Shown here one piece after another: positions 48,018 to 59,813 of a stretch of DNA of 64,000 nt (position 1 is the stretch's first letter; every line of letters begins with the position of its first letter). The translations under genes and the position numbers were made by a program. The notes below the pieces were generated by a model. It ran no database searches and was not told the origin of the DNA. It saw only the letters and a list, made by a program, of their open reading frames with translations. The stretch is from the NCBI GenBank assembly GCA_022609375.1, contig JAGKQE010000003.1, positions 186,001-250,000 on the forward strand. Reading direction: 5' to 3'. This DNA comes from Xenosphaeropsis pyriputrescens. Lineage: Eukaryota; Ascomycota; Leotiomycetes; Phacidiales; Phacidiaceae.

Positions 48018-50530
48018 ATTTAGAGGTTTCGCGTCGATGTGGTAGTAAAAATTGATACCCTTCGTTTCAAGGAGTTGTGGTGTTGAGTTCTTGTGCATTG
48101 TTTGTGATTGGTGCTGTATTCGCTTTGAGTTCTATGGTGCCAATACTGTGCACATTCTGCATCGTAGTAATAGCCGCCTTGTGACGTACAAAATCTCATG
48201 CCTGTTACCTATAAACGTATATAGGGCACCAGGGCAAAGTGATCTACTACGCTTCACAGATATGCCAGAGCTCTCTCCAATTTGATGTCGATTCCTGTCT
48301 CGACATCGGCGGCTCGATCTCAGTGAATGTTTTGCAAGGTTGCTTTGATGACCTCGAGCTCGATCAGATAGTGGTTGCTTGTAGCATTTGCGGGGGAAGT
48401 CACTATCAGGAGGACTGACTTCATTAACTCTGCCACTTGATAACCCAGTACTTGTTTCATCTCATTCTATCTGCGCACTGATTGTGACAACAGACAAGGA
48501 TATACGCTCGCCTCCAGGTTCATCCATATATCACGTGATGTCTCTTGATACATTATCACTTGTATACTTACACACCTGTGATCTACCTCGACTTATTAAA
48601 GGACGGTTATATATTTGTTGATTACCAAACGGAGATGCTGAAGGTATGTCAGCGAAGAAGTGTTGGCTGTTATGGATCTCGAAGAGATTTGAAGAGATAA
48701 TCGAAGTTGCATGCCTCACTGTTTGATGGCAGGTGTTTCGCTCTGTAGATGATACGGCGTTCATTTTCCATTATATGATAACAGTCGGTGCATAACTCTT
48801 AGTATCTGAATCCAGATTGTGGGGTTAAGGTATGTACACATAAGTCTCCTATATAGCCTCGATCTTCAAGCAAGGAATTCAAAAGCCATAGAAGTTGAAT
48901 CCCAACAGCCCAGCCTTAATACCCGGCAAAGGATGGGTCTGCTAACATCCTTCTCGGATATATACGCACAAGTATCAGGCACCGTGCTACATGAGCACAT
49001 GTTCCTAACACCCCAAGGCACCATAATGAAAGTGAGCAAGTCCCCTTTAGGCAAGAGCCACCACCTCCCCATCGATACCCCTCATATAGCGCAATAATCC
49101 CTTCACACTCACAACAACAGTGCGGGCGGCCGTTTGGCGCAACGGTTCAGGTCAAAGCACTGTTGTGAGGAGGCCGCGAGTTCGAGAACGCAAGTAAAGA
49201 TCCCCGGGGGGTCTTTCTGTAGCAACTACCCCATCTGATTAGCGGTGCAGATGGGTTAGGTGTGAGTCTTTTGCCATTTTTATTTTTGCCCAGCCGATCT
49301 ACTAATTCTCTAATCTACTTCTCTGGGCCTTTTGTAAGTAGATCCCGGTGTTGTGCGGTGCTTGTTGTGTCCTGGATGTTTTTTATTGTTTTGCTTTTTG
49401 CTTTTTGATGCGATGCGAGGAGGTAGATCGTTTAGCTGACGCTCTTGCCGGCTGAGTTCAACATGTTGCTCTACCAGCCACTTGCTAGGACCAAAGAGCC
49501 CTTACCTATAGAGAGAGTATAATAAGATCTATCAGCGATGTTGCATACTTTCTAGGAGCATCGTTGGTGATTTTAAATCAAGCTGTCTCGCCAGCTGCAA
49601 TCACCAATCCCATTATCATCGACCCGGTTCTCGCTACCAACATCACTTGTCGTTTTCGGCATCCAAAAATTCCCCGTACACTGCCATAAAAGGCTGCATA
49701 CTGATATGTGTTTCCTCATGTACAGTCATCACGAGCGGCGTAACTCCTGAGATGAGTGACTGAGAGCTGGTTTGTCATCAAGAGTTATGTGTTTGCCGCA
49801 ATATATATATTTTTGGTAAGCCATCTCGGTCCGCCATCGAAGGTTGACGAGTACACACGTCCGACTGAATGGAATGTTCAAAGACCGGATCACCGGGATC
49901 AATAGGATAGATAATACCTCGATGGCACACCAAACGATGTGTTCATGCTGACCAGTGTCCTATCTCAGAGCCTATCTCCAATTTGTTCGCCCTAACCTCT
50001 CCACAATACAAGGCCCGGTAAGCTACGAGACATCAGCATCTTGCTGGACATCACGGGCAAAGCATCACCGGAACACCATGGTCAATCATACTACAAACAA
50101 GGTATCAAAAATTCCATTCAGCTATTTATTATAGCAGGGTAATTCCTCTTCAGCAACAGCTAGCGGTGATATCATATAGACCACAGATGGGGGGCCAGGT
50201 AGCCAGCACATCACCATCAACACAGGTGAGATACATGAGCAGCATACAAAGATCGGGGGAAGATGACCGGAAACCCCCCAAAAAACGCCATGGCCATGAC
50301 ACACGGCATGGATTGTGGATTGTCCTGTGATTCCCTCAACCATATAATCCTTCATCAAAGACCCTCCTTTCCCACCCTGCCTATCCATGTCCGCACGCCC
50401 TCCTTTTTCTTTCTCTCCAAAAACGCAAAATCATATAACCTCCCTAAAGTTCAGACGTGTGCATGTTCTTTTTTTCCTAGACATGGAAATACCTGCATTA
50501 ACAAGAAATGACCGGTACAAATGAGGGAGC
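48018..50530. other. Intergenic region between SDA1 and BTB-like gene
   Basis: No supported protein gene in 2.5 kb. Its main structure is the Pol III-box element at 49125-49272. The rest is moderately AT-rich; the right end is the 3' flank of the minus-strand BTB-like gene. Confidence 0.55.
49125..49272 (+). ncRNA. Pol III-box element with two hairpins (tRNA-like or SINE-like)
   Basis: An A-box-like TGGCGCAACGG (49135-49145) and a B-box-like GAGTTCGAGAA (49178-49188) are about 43 nt apart, the spacing used by RNA polymerase III. Downstream come a hairpin at 49196-49216 (AAAGA and TCTTT flanking CCCC/GGGG) and a perfect 8-bp hairpin CCCATCTG/CAGATGGG at 49230-49255. A T4 stretch at 49269-49272 could terminate Pol III. 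The T-arm does not pair properly and no plausible anticodon stem is seen, so it is not an intact tRNA. It could be a tRNA pseudogene, a SINE fragment or a small Pol III RNA. Confidence 0.35.
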
Positions 50531-52840
50531 TCATTCGTCCGGAAGAAGAAAATGGACTTGAGCTCGCTCCAAAAGGGAATGCTCTGGATCAGTAAGCACG
50601 ACAAATTCCTGCCAACCGACAACTTCCCATTGCTTTCGCTTTGCAAGACGCTCATCGTTTGAGACGGCCTTGTTGTTATAGACCCTAGTTCTGCGACGTT
50701 CGCGCTCTTCGATGACGGTGTGCATGACCTTTTGTCGGAGCTTGGTAGTCGCCCATCCTTCTACATTGCCCAAGCGAGGACTCTCAAGCACATGTTTCAG
50801 TAGCTGGAAGGGCAAGGCAAGGAGGACTCGAGAAAGTGTGACGACGACTGAGTTGTTGGAAGTATTTCGAATACTGTCCTCACTTGGGTGATCTCCGAAC
50901 TTGATCGAGCTGAGTCGGTGGTTTGACATGGAAGGACGGCTCTCAGATATAGCTGGCAACCTTGGAGTATAGAAAGGATCCTGTAGAGAGGTATCAAGAT
51001 CGAAGTTTGGCGGAAAGTTAGTGACTAAGAATGTAAGAGCATTGTGAATCAGGCCATTGACAGCAAGACCATAAGTGTTGGTCCCGATAGATTCTTGACT
51101 ACCATCTACCGTCCACTGTGAATCGACACTTCCATCCAATGCAAAGTCAAGAGCTCTCTCAACAGTAGTCCAACTAATGAAACGACTAGCAATGTCAGTG
51201 CCTCGGTTGATGACTGGAGGTATCTTTAGAATATGACCAGCGGCTGCATATCCAAGAGCAAGCTCAAAGCGATCAGTAGGTGTGCCTGGCATGCCAGTAG
51301 TGTTATGCACAGCTGGGAAGTTGGTCGGAGATGGGAAAGAGCCGGCATCGAGAAGTGGTCCACCATACAGTCTTTGTGCTGCGAGCGAGAAACCATCAGA
51401 ACGTAAGAATCGGTCATCAGTCTCAAGCAACAGAGTACGGACAGTAGTAACATCACTGTTGGATACCGCTTGAGCTCGCATCAACTGGCTCAAAGTAGGG
51501 CTTCTAGCGAACAGGAGGTTGTGTCCTGGAATACGAACAGGTGGAGCACGATCATCAACATAACGGAGTTCCAAGGTATAATCGGCAAAGGTGGGATCAG
51601 CAAACTGATTCGTGATGTACCCAAGAAGACCGTCAAGATTATCCATAGATGGTGCGATAGAAGGGTTCATTGGCATCTGAGGGAAACTTCCATGACCAGA
51701 TAGGAGTGATTGTGAGGCGGTTCTATGTTTTGGGCGTGGCTGCTGGTAAAGACGCACATCATCCATATGGCCATTCACACCATTAGTCATTCCACCAGAA
51801 GCGTATTGGTTGTTAAAATGACCAAACTCTCCAGACTCGTTGTGAACAGACGATTGAGAGCCATGAAAGCTATGTGGTGTCGTTGGGTCAAACGGATGAG
51901 GCCTGGATCCATCGACTATAGGATACGGCACTGTTGGTGAATAGTTCTCAGCTGCGTAGGGAGGTAATTGGCGTCTTGCAAAGTTTTCATTGGCAGCTGC
52001 TGGACCATTGTACATCTCCTGGCGCGGATAGAATCCAGGAGGTCCAGGGGGGGCAAAAGGCGTGATGTATCCATTCGAGAAATTGCTTGAATGGCCATTG
52101 GCGAACAGTGGATTGTGACCTGATCCAATAGAGTCCTGCTGGAAACCTGGTGGTGGGAATTGTGCGGTGTTACCGGAAGATGCAGGAGGAGCTGGAGAAG
52201 AGCCGTTCGACTCGGTATATCCTCCAAAGACCAGGTTGTTGAGACCTTGCTGCGAATCATGCACGGGTGACTGGCTTGCTCCGAAGGATGGGTGTCGTGG
52301 GAATCTTACACCAGCATTCGAGTCGACAATGGATGGATTGCGATTCGCAGGATAGAATGGTGGAGGCATATGGTATCCGGATCGAGACTCCATGGATTGA
52401 TTGACTTGCTTTTCTGGAGATGGTGCGAGAGCTTGAGCTTTGTTTGCTGTAACAGAATTGATATCAGTACAAAGTTTATTTGGACAGCTTGAGTGCGAAA
52501 ACTCACATTGTGCTGGATGCTCCTCCAAATCCTGCTCAACATTGCCCTTTTCATCGGCGATCTGTGCTTCTGCTCTAGGTGTCTCTATAGCAGCACTCTC
52601 TGGGCTCTTGGTAGATACATCGATGTTATCCGTAGGATTGGCAGTAGCTGGAATACTGTTGACAACTGGTGGCGTGACCGTAGGAATGGATGGTTTCTTC
52701 TCGACTGATGGTGCCGGTGCAACATGTTGCTTACGCTTCGTCATATACGGCAGCGGAATAGCAGGAATAACTGGGCGAGCTATAGTTGGGCGTGGTCGAT
52801 TGCTCTGGAGAGCTTTCGCAGCATCGGTGGAGGGCGCCAT
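50531..52840 (-). CDS. Conserved fungal protein with BTB-like segment
   Basis: Placed at ATG 52840; the open frame extends 28 codons further but only to a TTG. A 60-nt intron at 52506-52447 has a GTGAGT donor, CTGAT branch and ACAG acceptor, and contains no stop and keeps the frame. Spliced length is 749 residues and retained length 769. Residues 1-370 are Pro/Ser/Gly-rich and disordered. About 380-480 resembles a BTB/POZ-type fold (ADYTLELRYVDDRAPP, PGHNLLFARSPTLSQLM), which usually mediates dimerisation or cullin binding. The C-terminal 250 residues are helical and well conserved-looking, with ALPFQLLKHVLESPRLG and a basic ERERRRTR block, ending in a PDE tail. Function is unknown and I cannot name the gene. 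The BTB assignment is tentative. Confidence 0.8.
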   Translation of the reverse strand: MAPSTDAAKALQSNRPRPTIARPVIPAIPLPYMTKRKQHVAPAPSVEKKPSIPTVTPPVVNSIPATANPTDNIDVSTKSPESAAIETPRAEAQIADEKGNVEQDLEEHPAQCEFSHSSCPNKLCTDINSVTANKAQALAPSPEKQVNQSMESRSGYHMPPPFYPANRNPSIVDSNAGVRFPRHPSFGASQSPVHDSQQGLNNLVFGGYTESNGSSPAPPASSGNTAQFPPPGFQQDSIGSGHNPLFANGHSSNFSNGYITPFAPPGPPGFYPRQEMYNGPAAANENFARRQLPPYAAENYSPTVPYPIVDGSRPHPFDPTTPHSFHGSQSSVHNESGEFGHFNNQYASGGMTNGVNGHMDDVRLYQQPRPKHRTASQSLLSGHGSFPQMPMNPSIAPSMDNLDGLLGYITNQFADPTFADYTLELRYVDDRAPPVRIPGHNLLFARSPTLSQLMRAQAVSNSDVTTVRTLLLETDDRFLRSDGFSLAAQRLYGGPLLDAGSFPSPTNFPAVHNTTGMPGTPTDRFELALGYAAAGHILKIPPVINRGTDIASRFISWTTVERALDFALDGSVDSQWTVDGSQESIGTNTYGLAVNGLIHNALTFLVTNFPPNFDLDTSLQDPFYTPRLPAISESRPSMSNHRLSSIKFGDHPSEDSIRNTSNNSVVVTLSRVLLALPFQLLKHVLESPRLGNVEGWATTKLRQKVMHTVIEERERRRTRVYNNKAVSNDERLAKRKQWEVVGWQEFVVLTDPEHSLLERAQVHFLLPDE

Positions 52841-55800
52841 GATTACGGCCGGTCGTAAGGATGACTTTTTTTTTCTCTTCTCGCGTGCGGCGCAATTGGG
52901 GATTATATTGACTGACGTCCCCAAGATTCAACAATGACCAAGAAGCTGGTCATGTAGCATCTGGGGGAGTCGATCTGTTGTCGAGTGGTAAGCTGTGGAA
53001 CCTTTGCGATTTTGTCCTCCGTCACAACTCTCTCTCGCGACGTGGGGAAATATTTTAGCTCTTGAGCTTTCCCGATTGGGATTCCTTAGTTTCCGTCATC
53101 CAATGTAAGTGAACAAAGTGAGCCTCATGAGTTTGCAACACCAACTTCACGAACAACAAACACGGAATATTCGATGAACTTGCATTCATGAAAACGAATT
53201 TCTAAAAGTCATGAACAAGTCAATATGAATAGGTCAAGGCATCAGAGACAAGCATCTTTCGGACCTCAGTCATCTATATTTCTCCTTTCGCGAAAGAAAA
53301 AAAAAGTTGAAATAATTATTTTGTCCTTCGTGTCAGTCAGGTTGGGCCGCCGAGACAGCAGCTTATCGACAAGAGAAAAGGCCCACCGCTTCTCAACAAA
53401 TCCCACAAATTCAAAGAAGACCACTTGTTTACGATGGTGCTCCAGGAATCATTTCAGGTATCGCCATTGCCTTATCATCAACTACATTTTCTGAGGAGAG
53501 AAACGGAGCGGGGAGTTGTAGGACCTGGATATATAGTCAACCATGATAATTGGAATGGGCTTTACATGTGTGAAGAGGACATCTACAAGTAGATGTTCAA
53601 TGATTGATATTCTGGATCAGTATTACTTAAGCGTTTCGAATTTTGCTGAGAGTTTCCAAGGCCATTTACATACAACATTGAGTCAGCGACACTTTAATTC
53701 TCTTCAATTTTTATGTGACGTCTTTAGAGACATTATTTCGTTAAACTCAACGAAAGGATAGTTGAAAATTTCAAGAAAATTAAAAATGTTAGCCGTTGAA
53801 CAAGCTTTATATGTATCATCTACCGTAGGTATGTGTAAAGCAGATCCCCTTAATGTATCTCTTTCTTTGCTCAACAATTCCCTAGGTTGTTTGATATCAA
53901 TCACGGGCCACGGAGGTCACAGGAAAGGCTTCCTGACATCTCAAGCATGAAGTCTCCAAGCACGAACACCAGGAACGGTGCATATCACGAAGTCTAAGTG
54001 CAAAGTGCAAAGTCCAATCAACCAAGCCAGTCCTCGCGCCTTGAACATGCCATGCCGACATCTATCTCTCCTTTGTCGGCCACATATCATCGACACCACG
54101 ACCAGCTTCCTCTAGCTCTGAGAGTAGGTAGAGTACATGATTAGATGCGGATTCATCACCATAAAGCCACGATACAAACGCTTTCCATATCCACAATGCT
54201 CTTTGCGCATAGTCTACTACTTGTACGTATGTCGCGCATCACCATCGGCAACTAAGCAGCCATACATAGCCAGCAACCGACCTACTCCATAAAACACCAT
54301 GAGTATCGCTGGCCCTATGCGCACAGCGCATGTCGTCATGTCTCAAACAACACGCGATGACCAAGGGCCAGCGACACCGTCCGCAAGCCAAGGCGGCGAG
54401 CTCACAAAGAGACTGAAGCAAAGCAAGGCAAGGCCAGCAGCTATCTGCGCAGAGCACACGCATTGGAGATTCTCATGCGCACTTGGCCCTCGAAGGAAAG
54501 TGAGCACAAAGCCAGTGCAGCCACGCGCAGCTCCCCCCCATCGTCGGGCCACCATCTCTCGCATCCCATCCCATCTCATCTCAATCCATGGCCCGCCGTC
54601 AAAGCGAATCTCCGAAGGGCGGGGAAGCGCCAGGCTCGTCTCGTCGCACGCGGTAGAACAGAACGTTGGAAGGAAAAGTAAAATGGGATCGTCGTTCGGC
54701 CTTGCCTTTCTTTGCCGGACGGATGAAGCTCTACTACATACGTACTACTTGGATTGTACATAGTTGAGAAACGGTTTCTATGACCTGATGATTTCCACTC
54801 CCCTCTCTCTTTTTCTTTTCTTTTGCATCTTTTGACTTTTCGGAAATCTTGTTTGAGTTGAGCGGGATGGATGTTCACAGTCTGGAGTACAGTACCACAT
54901 ATTCAACCACCCTTGCGTGAGAAAAGCTTCTTGCATGTGCCGACGAAGCCGCCGTTCCATGTTGATGAGAGCGAACGCAAGGACGATCACGAGGCACCAA
55001 GGCCCGCATTGTACTCTACAGTGCCCTCTCCGAGTCGAAGTTGCCTTAGAATTCGAGAGTCGAGTTGAGTAATAAGATGAGCGTGCCTTTGCTGCAGTCG
55101 ATAATTTTGGTATCGTGTGGAAATTATACCCATGCTGTTATGCAAGAGGGCGCTGATGTCGGTGTTGATGTTGCCTTCACAAGCATATTACTTATAATTT
55201 CGCGTGGAGAAAGCCGTTGGTGCTATAGGAAACTCTGTTGGTCGGCGCGCGTTCGACTTGGATCGAAGTGAAGTACCAAGCATAACGGTATCACATCAGA
55301 AATGTGGAGGCGAGGAATCGAATGATGCTTGAGGATGGCTGGGTTTCTACACGCCTTCGAAGTATATACTATACATAGGTACATAGGTCCATAGACATCT
55401 ATCTGAGAAAATCCTGCTCGACTTTCAGATATATTGGGTAGCAAGCGTGTGCAGTTGTACGCCTCGTCGTATCTCGTACATGGGCAGTTGAGCCAACGAT
55501 ATGACGGTAGTAGTACATATGTATATGCGTCTCAGCTTCAGATTATTCGAAAGCCTCTAGCAATGCTTTCCTCCAACTAGTTCAAGTGGTCCTTTCGCTC
55601 TGCTCCGTCCTCTCCTTTTAACTGAGAGACGTCGAGAGGACTCATTTTAGGCTTACCAAAGACTGATGTGCATCGAAGATCTGGATGATCATCATCGTTT
55701 GTGCATAGCGATCCTTACATGATCGATGCAGCTTAAGGTACAGATAGCGAGCATTCGTTTGCCGAGTATCAGCACGAATGCTCTGCTCGGGGGAAGATAG

Positions 55801-55858
55801 ATTGCCTTGGTAGGGAGTAAAGCGATGCATATGTATTTCACAGACATACCAGCTGTAT

Positions 55859-55936
55859 GTACAAGTACTTGTACATATCCAAATGCATGTAATGGATAGG
55901 CTGTACAAGTAGCAAGGCTTTATACTTGTACAAGTA
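55859..55936. repeat. Cluster of GTACAAGTAC palindromes
   Basis: A perfect 16-nt palindrome GTACAAGTACTTGTAC at 55859-55874 and a 14-nt palindrome TACTTGTACAAGTA at 55923-55936, with a further TGTACAAGTA between them. The same core recurs through the intergenic DNA of this window. Confidence 0.85.
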
Positions 55937-57646
55937 CAATACAGATGAGGAGTATTCACCACTCTACTCTACCGTCGACGCCGTAGATTTTATCACTTCA
56001 CTTCACTTCACTCCACGCTCTCTCCTCAAAGTACGTGGGATGAGCACTGTGCACTTTGTGTCACCAATTGTTCGGAGCATCGGTGATTGCATACCTACTG
56101 TAGGTATATACATATATTCTTGCCTGGTACCGACCGAGATTGCTGCTGCCACTCACGCGCACACGCTCTGCGACCAGGTGCAAGATGAACTAGGCATGGA
56201 AACGGTAAAGCTCCAGGTACAACAAATGGTCGTGTAGATGACTCCCAGGAATCCCACGCCCAAGGGACAAAGCCATTGAATCTCTGCGTGAGGGCGCCAG
56301 TCTCGTCTCATCCTCTCTCGCCTCCCCTTTCCTCGCAGGCCCAAGAACCAGCAAGCAGAACGAATGGAATCACTAGCCGACCTGCTGCTCTGGTCTGCTG
56401 AATCCAAAGAGACATGGCCATGGCCACAGCCCAACGACCCAGAACTTCCTCCTATCCACTGCGCAATAATCCCCAGCCCGGATTTTCTCATCCTTCGTAT
56501 CGTATCATATAAAAGTCGTCATCCTTCTAGATTGCAATTGTATCACAGCGTCACATTCCAAGCTTCCGCATCCTTTGCCGCAAGTAGAGGTGCGAAGTAT
56601 GAGAAGCAATCAAAGTACTTAGCAATTTGCGCCACTGAAGAAGGACATAGGCTCTCTGTAGTGCCTAACGACTAAAGTGTTGTTGTGTTGTACGCAGCTT
56701 TAATGTCCTCCATAGGGCCCACGCAGCAAAAATGTCCTGAAGCAACTGCACTTTGGTTATGGGACCCTAGTTGTGCAAGGGGCAACAAATGTCCAGCTGC
56801 TCCCAAAGAGGCTTTTTTTGATTGCTTTTGCAACCTCATTTGGCCTTTCGTTATTCGTAGGTACGCATTGCTTCAGTGTTGTCCCCTGTGCAAGCAGTCT
56901 GTGTCGTTCGTTGGATCCCTCAAGCCGCTCATTCACCAGAGTGACCGGGTCGTCTCCAAAACTCCATTGTGTAAGGTGAACCCCCCGGATCCTTCCAGGG
57001 TCAAGGGTAATCCCGCTCCATCGATCCATCGCTCCATCATATGAAATACAAAGCTTTGCTTTGCGACAGGATTACCACTGAGTAAGAGACCCATGTCCGG
57101 GTAAGAAATACCTCTTCCAGTAATGATGAAGGGTCTGGACAGGATCGCACTGAAAGCTTAGCTGCATCGTCATGAATCCTGGCCGCTTGGTATTGCACAT
57201 GAAGTGCCACATGCCTTGATGCTATGGTTGATGAATTATTATGGCCTGTGTGCTGTGTATGGGCTCACACTGAGCAATCTCAGACCCCTTCCCCCTCACA
57301 AATCCGAGCAGAGTTCTTCTGAGTAGCGCGGCGGTAGTACCGGTAGTAGCAGCGCCATGGTTATCTGGTACCTGATGGCGTCCGCCTGGACACAATTAAG
57401 GTATCGGTCGTAACCTTGCAGTGGAGTCTGTGTGAGAGTGATGGAACAAGGCAGCGTGGCAGCGAGAGGAGCCTTTTGTAGTGGCATTGGTACACATTGG
57501 TTCAAAATGCTCCATTCGGGACATCCCAGGGAAATGCAGGGACCGCATAGTGACTGCTAGGGGCACTTGTGACCGAAGTAACTTACTTCGTTACCCAGTT
57601 CTTCGACACTTGATTGTCTGTACCTCCAAGATTGAATTTGGAGGGA

Positions 57647-57788
57647 GGGGGGGGGGGGGGGGGGGGGGGGGTAAAAAAAAAAAAAAAAAGATAAAAATAA
57701 AAAATAAAAATAAAAAANNNNNNNNNNCCCCGCTCCCTCCGACCCGCCCCCCCCCCGCCCGCCCCCCCGCCCCCCCCCCCCCCCCCCG

Positions 57789-57834
<46 letters not shown>
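57647..57834. other. Assembly gap within G, A and C homopolymers
   Basis: A run of 25 G (57647-57671) leads into an A-rich stretch and a block of ten N (57718-57727). C-rich sequence follows, ending in a C run of 40 or more at 57834. Opposite homopolymers on either side of an N block are typical of low-quality read ends, so the sequence here should not be interpreted. Confidence 0.9.
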
Positions 57835-57836
<2 letters not shown>

Positions 57837-57931
57837 GTGAAAAGTGAAAAGTGAAAAGTGGAAAGTGAAAAGTAAAGAGTAAAAAGTGGAAAGTGAAAAG
57901 TAAAGAGTAAAAAGTGAATACTGAAAGGTGG
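57835..57931. repeat. GTGAAAA/GTAAAGA degenerate repeat
   Basis: A series of AAGTGAAAAGTGAAAAG-type units, 5-7 nt in period with variation, directly abutting the C run on the right of the gap. The repeat is probably why the assembly broke here. Confidence 0.8.
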
Positions 57932-58482
57932 AAAAGGTTGAATGAAAGAAGAGCTCATAATCAAACAATAAGCAAAAGATGTACCATCTGGTGGGTCTAC
58001 TAAGTAGCAGTTTTGTGAGATGAGGCGAGATGAGAAAGAGGAAGAAATGAGGAGAGATGAAAGGGAATACGTGCTACGTAAGAGAAAGCAACAACAGACA
58101 TAGCAAAGAATTACGCAAAAGTACTTGTAGATACGTCTGGTGGCCCGGGGTTGAGGGAGCCATCTATCAGGTACCGAAGTGATCAGTCATTTGTATTGAG
58201 CCGCTTGGCTTCCTGTCTCTCTCTTCTGGTGAGGGGTATCGACGACGTCTCTTCATTCACCTCATGCTGGATGTGTACTTGTACAAGCACAGGTTGGGTT
58301 GCGGTGGGGTGTATGAGGATGGTTCAGATACATATCATCTCAGCCCTCAGCACAGGAAAGTCAACATCATTATGATCGCTACTATGACCATCATCGACGC
58401 TAAGGTTAATTGATATTAATATTAATGTTAATATTCTCACTATTACCACTATTATTACTATAATTACTACCTGTTGTTATTA

Positions 58483-58517
58483 TCACCATCACCATCACCA
58501 TCACCATCACCATCACC
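58483..58517. repeat. CACCAT hexanucleotide repeat
   Basis: Nearly six tandem ATCACC/CACCAT units in gene-free DNA upstream of the large disordered protein gene. Confidence 0.9.
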
Positions 58518-59720
58518 AATAGTCACGGTCTCACCTGCACTCCTTAACCCCCAGGCACAGTTGTGATAATGATACATAGTAGGTCTTCAGGGGTCTGCTG
58601 CAGTCCGCACAGCCGTGAAGCTCTTCCTCCCTCCTCTGCGTCTGCCGATAGGTTGTGTCGCGGCCTGCACGGCCGAAATAGATGGCGAGCCATTCTTAAG
58701 CCATCCTGGAGCCATTCTTGAGCAATTCCACATGCCCATCATCCATCGCCCATCATTCATTGTGCTTGGATACCATCCAGTCACGCTAATGCTTCTCATG
58801 GACCACCAGGCTCTCTCTGTTCACTTTCCCTCTGTCTGAACTCATACTCATACTCATACTCACACGCACACTCACACTCACACTCACGCTCATTCCGCTT
58901 TTCAATTCTCAATTCTCCTTCCCCAGAACTTCTTCATCACGAAGTGCTTCATCCGACACTCTTTACAAACGGAACGAGAGACAATCACCATATGCCCTTG
59001 GTGCTGCAATCCCTATGCTGCCTTGACCATTCCGAAACCTTTCTGCATGAAGCCGGCGAACACTCGATCCAGCAGCTCCTCACGAACGCTGGCGGAAGAA
59101 TACATATCACAGTAAAAGGATATACGAGTCGGCTTAAAACACCTTCTAACACCCCCCACACTCGAGTGTCGACATCAACATTCATTTCTTCGAACCGCAG
59201 CCATTGCAATTCCAATTCACTACCACTCGTTTATGGCAAAACGTCGTATATCATAAGTTGACGATATTGAAACCCATTCGACGCAAGATTCGCTACCAAT
59301 TCGTCGTATATCTGTAGCAGATCTCAACTTCCCTGCCTCGTTTTATCAGTGCAGTACAGAAGAACCCTTCCACATCCTACGCATTTGAAGAGAATATATA
59401 CGAAACAGACCGGATTGCTACCAGCTTCTGGCACCTAGTTGGACCCATTTTCCCCAATAACCAAAGTGAGCCGTGCGTCACCTCATTCAATTGAGATTTG
59501 CTCCACATTTGTGACCACAAGGCTGATGCTTGTTTTAGACCAAAAACTATCCCCGTTGATACAAGTCGCGATCGAATCCCTCTGTTGTTTTCTGATCAGA
59601 ACATTCTGTACCACAATTTCGCATTTCTCGACGCTGTCCCTATTTCCTTTTTCATCATAGTTACTGGGGAGGCAGATAATACTACCTACTATTTCTTGAG
59701 CGCGCTCATCACTAATATTT

Positions 59721-59785
59721 GTGAGCCAACCCACCCCAAAATCAAAGTTCTCACTTTTTTCGATACTGATTCTGTCTTGTTATAG
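59721..59785 (+). other. 5'-UTR intron of the large disordered protein gene
   Basis: A 65-nt intron with GTGAGC donor at 59721, ACTGATT branch near 59765 and TTATAG acceptor ending at 59785, 28 nt before the ATG at 59814. It removes the upstream non-ATG extension of the open frame and supports the chosen start. Confidence 0.65.
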
Positions 59786-59813
59786 CGACCTTCCATTGGT
59801 CCTGTGTTCAAGG

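Larger units (their letters stand above)
52841..59720. other. Gene-free region with assembly gap
   Basis: No supported gene in 6.9 kb. An AT-rich stretch at about 53540-53910 has only short unrecognised ORFs. The plus-strand frame 54299-54763 (154 codons) has no domain and mixed composition. GTACAAGTAC-type palindromes cluster at 55859-55936, 58118 and 58275. An assembly gap flanked by homopolymers is at 57647-57834, followed by GTGAAAA repeats to about 57930 and CACCAT repeats at 58483-58517. The right end, with CTCATA/CTCACA repeats near 58841-58890, is the promoter side of the large gene. Confidence 0.55.

Noticed and set aside
49125..49200. Intact tRNA gene
   Set aside because: A and B boxes are present, but the T-arm has a G-A mismatch at its closing pair and no anticodon stem of 5 bp can be formed, so only a tRNA-like element is reported.
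54299..54763. 154-codon plus-strand ORF
   Set aside because: No domain, no splice support and irregular composition in a gene-free stretch; retained only as a note.
57481..57968. ORFs spanning the N block (Pro-, Gly- or Phe-rich)
   Set aside because: They are translations of homopolymers and Ns around an assembly gap.
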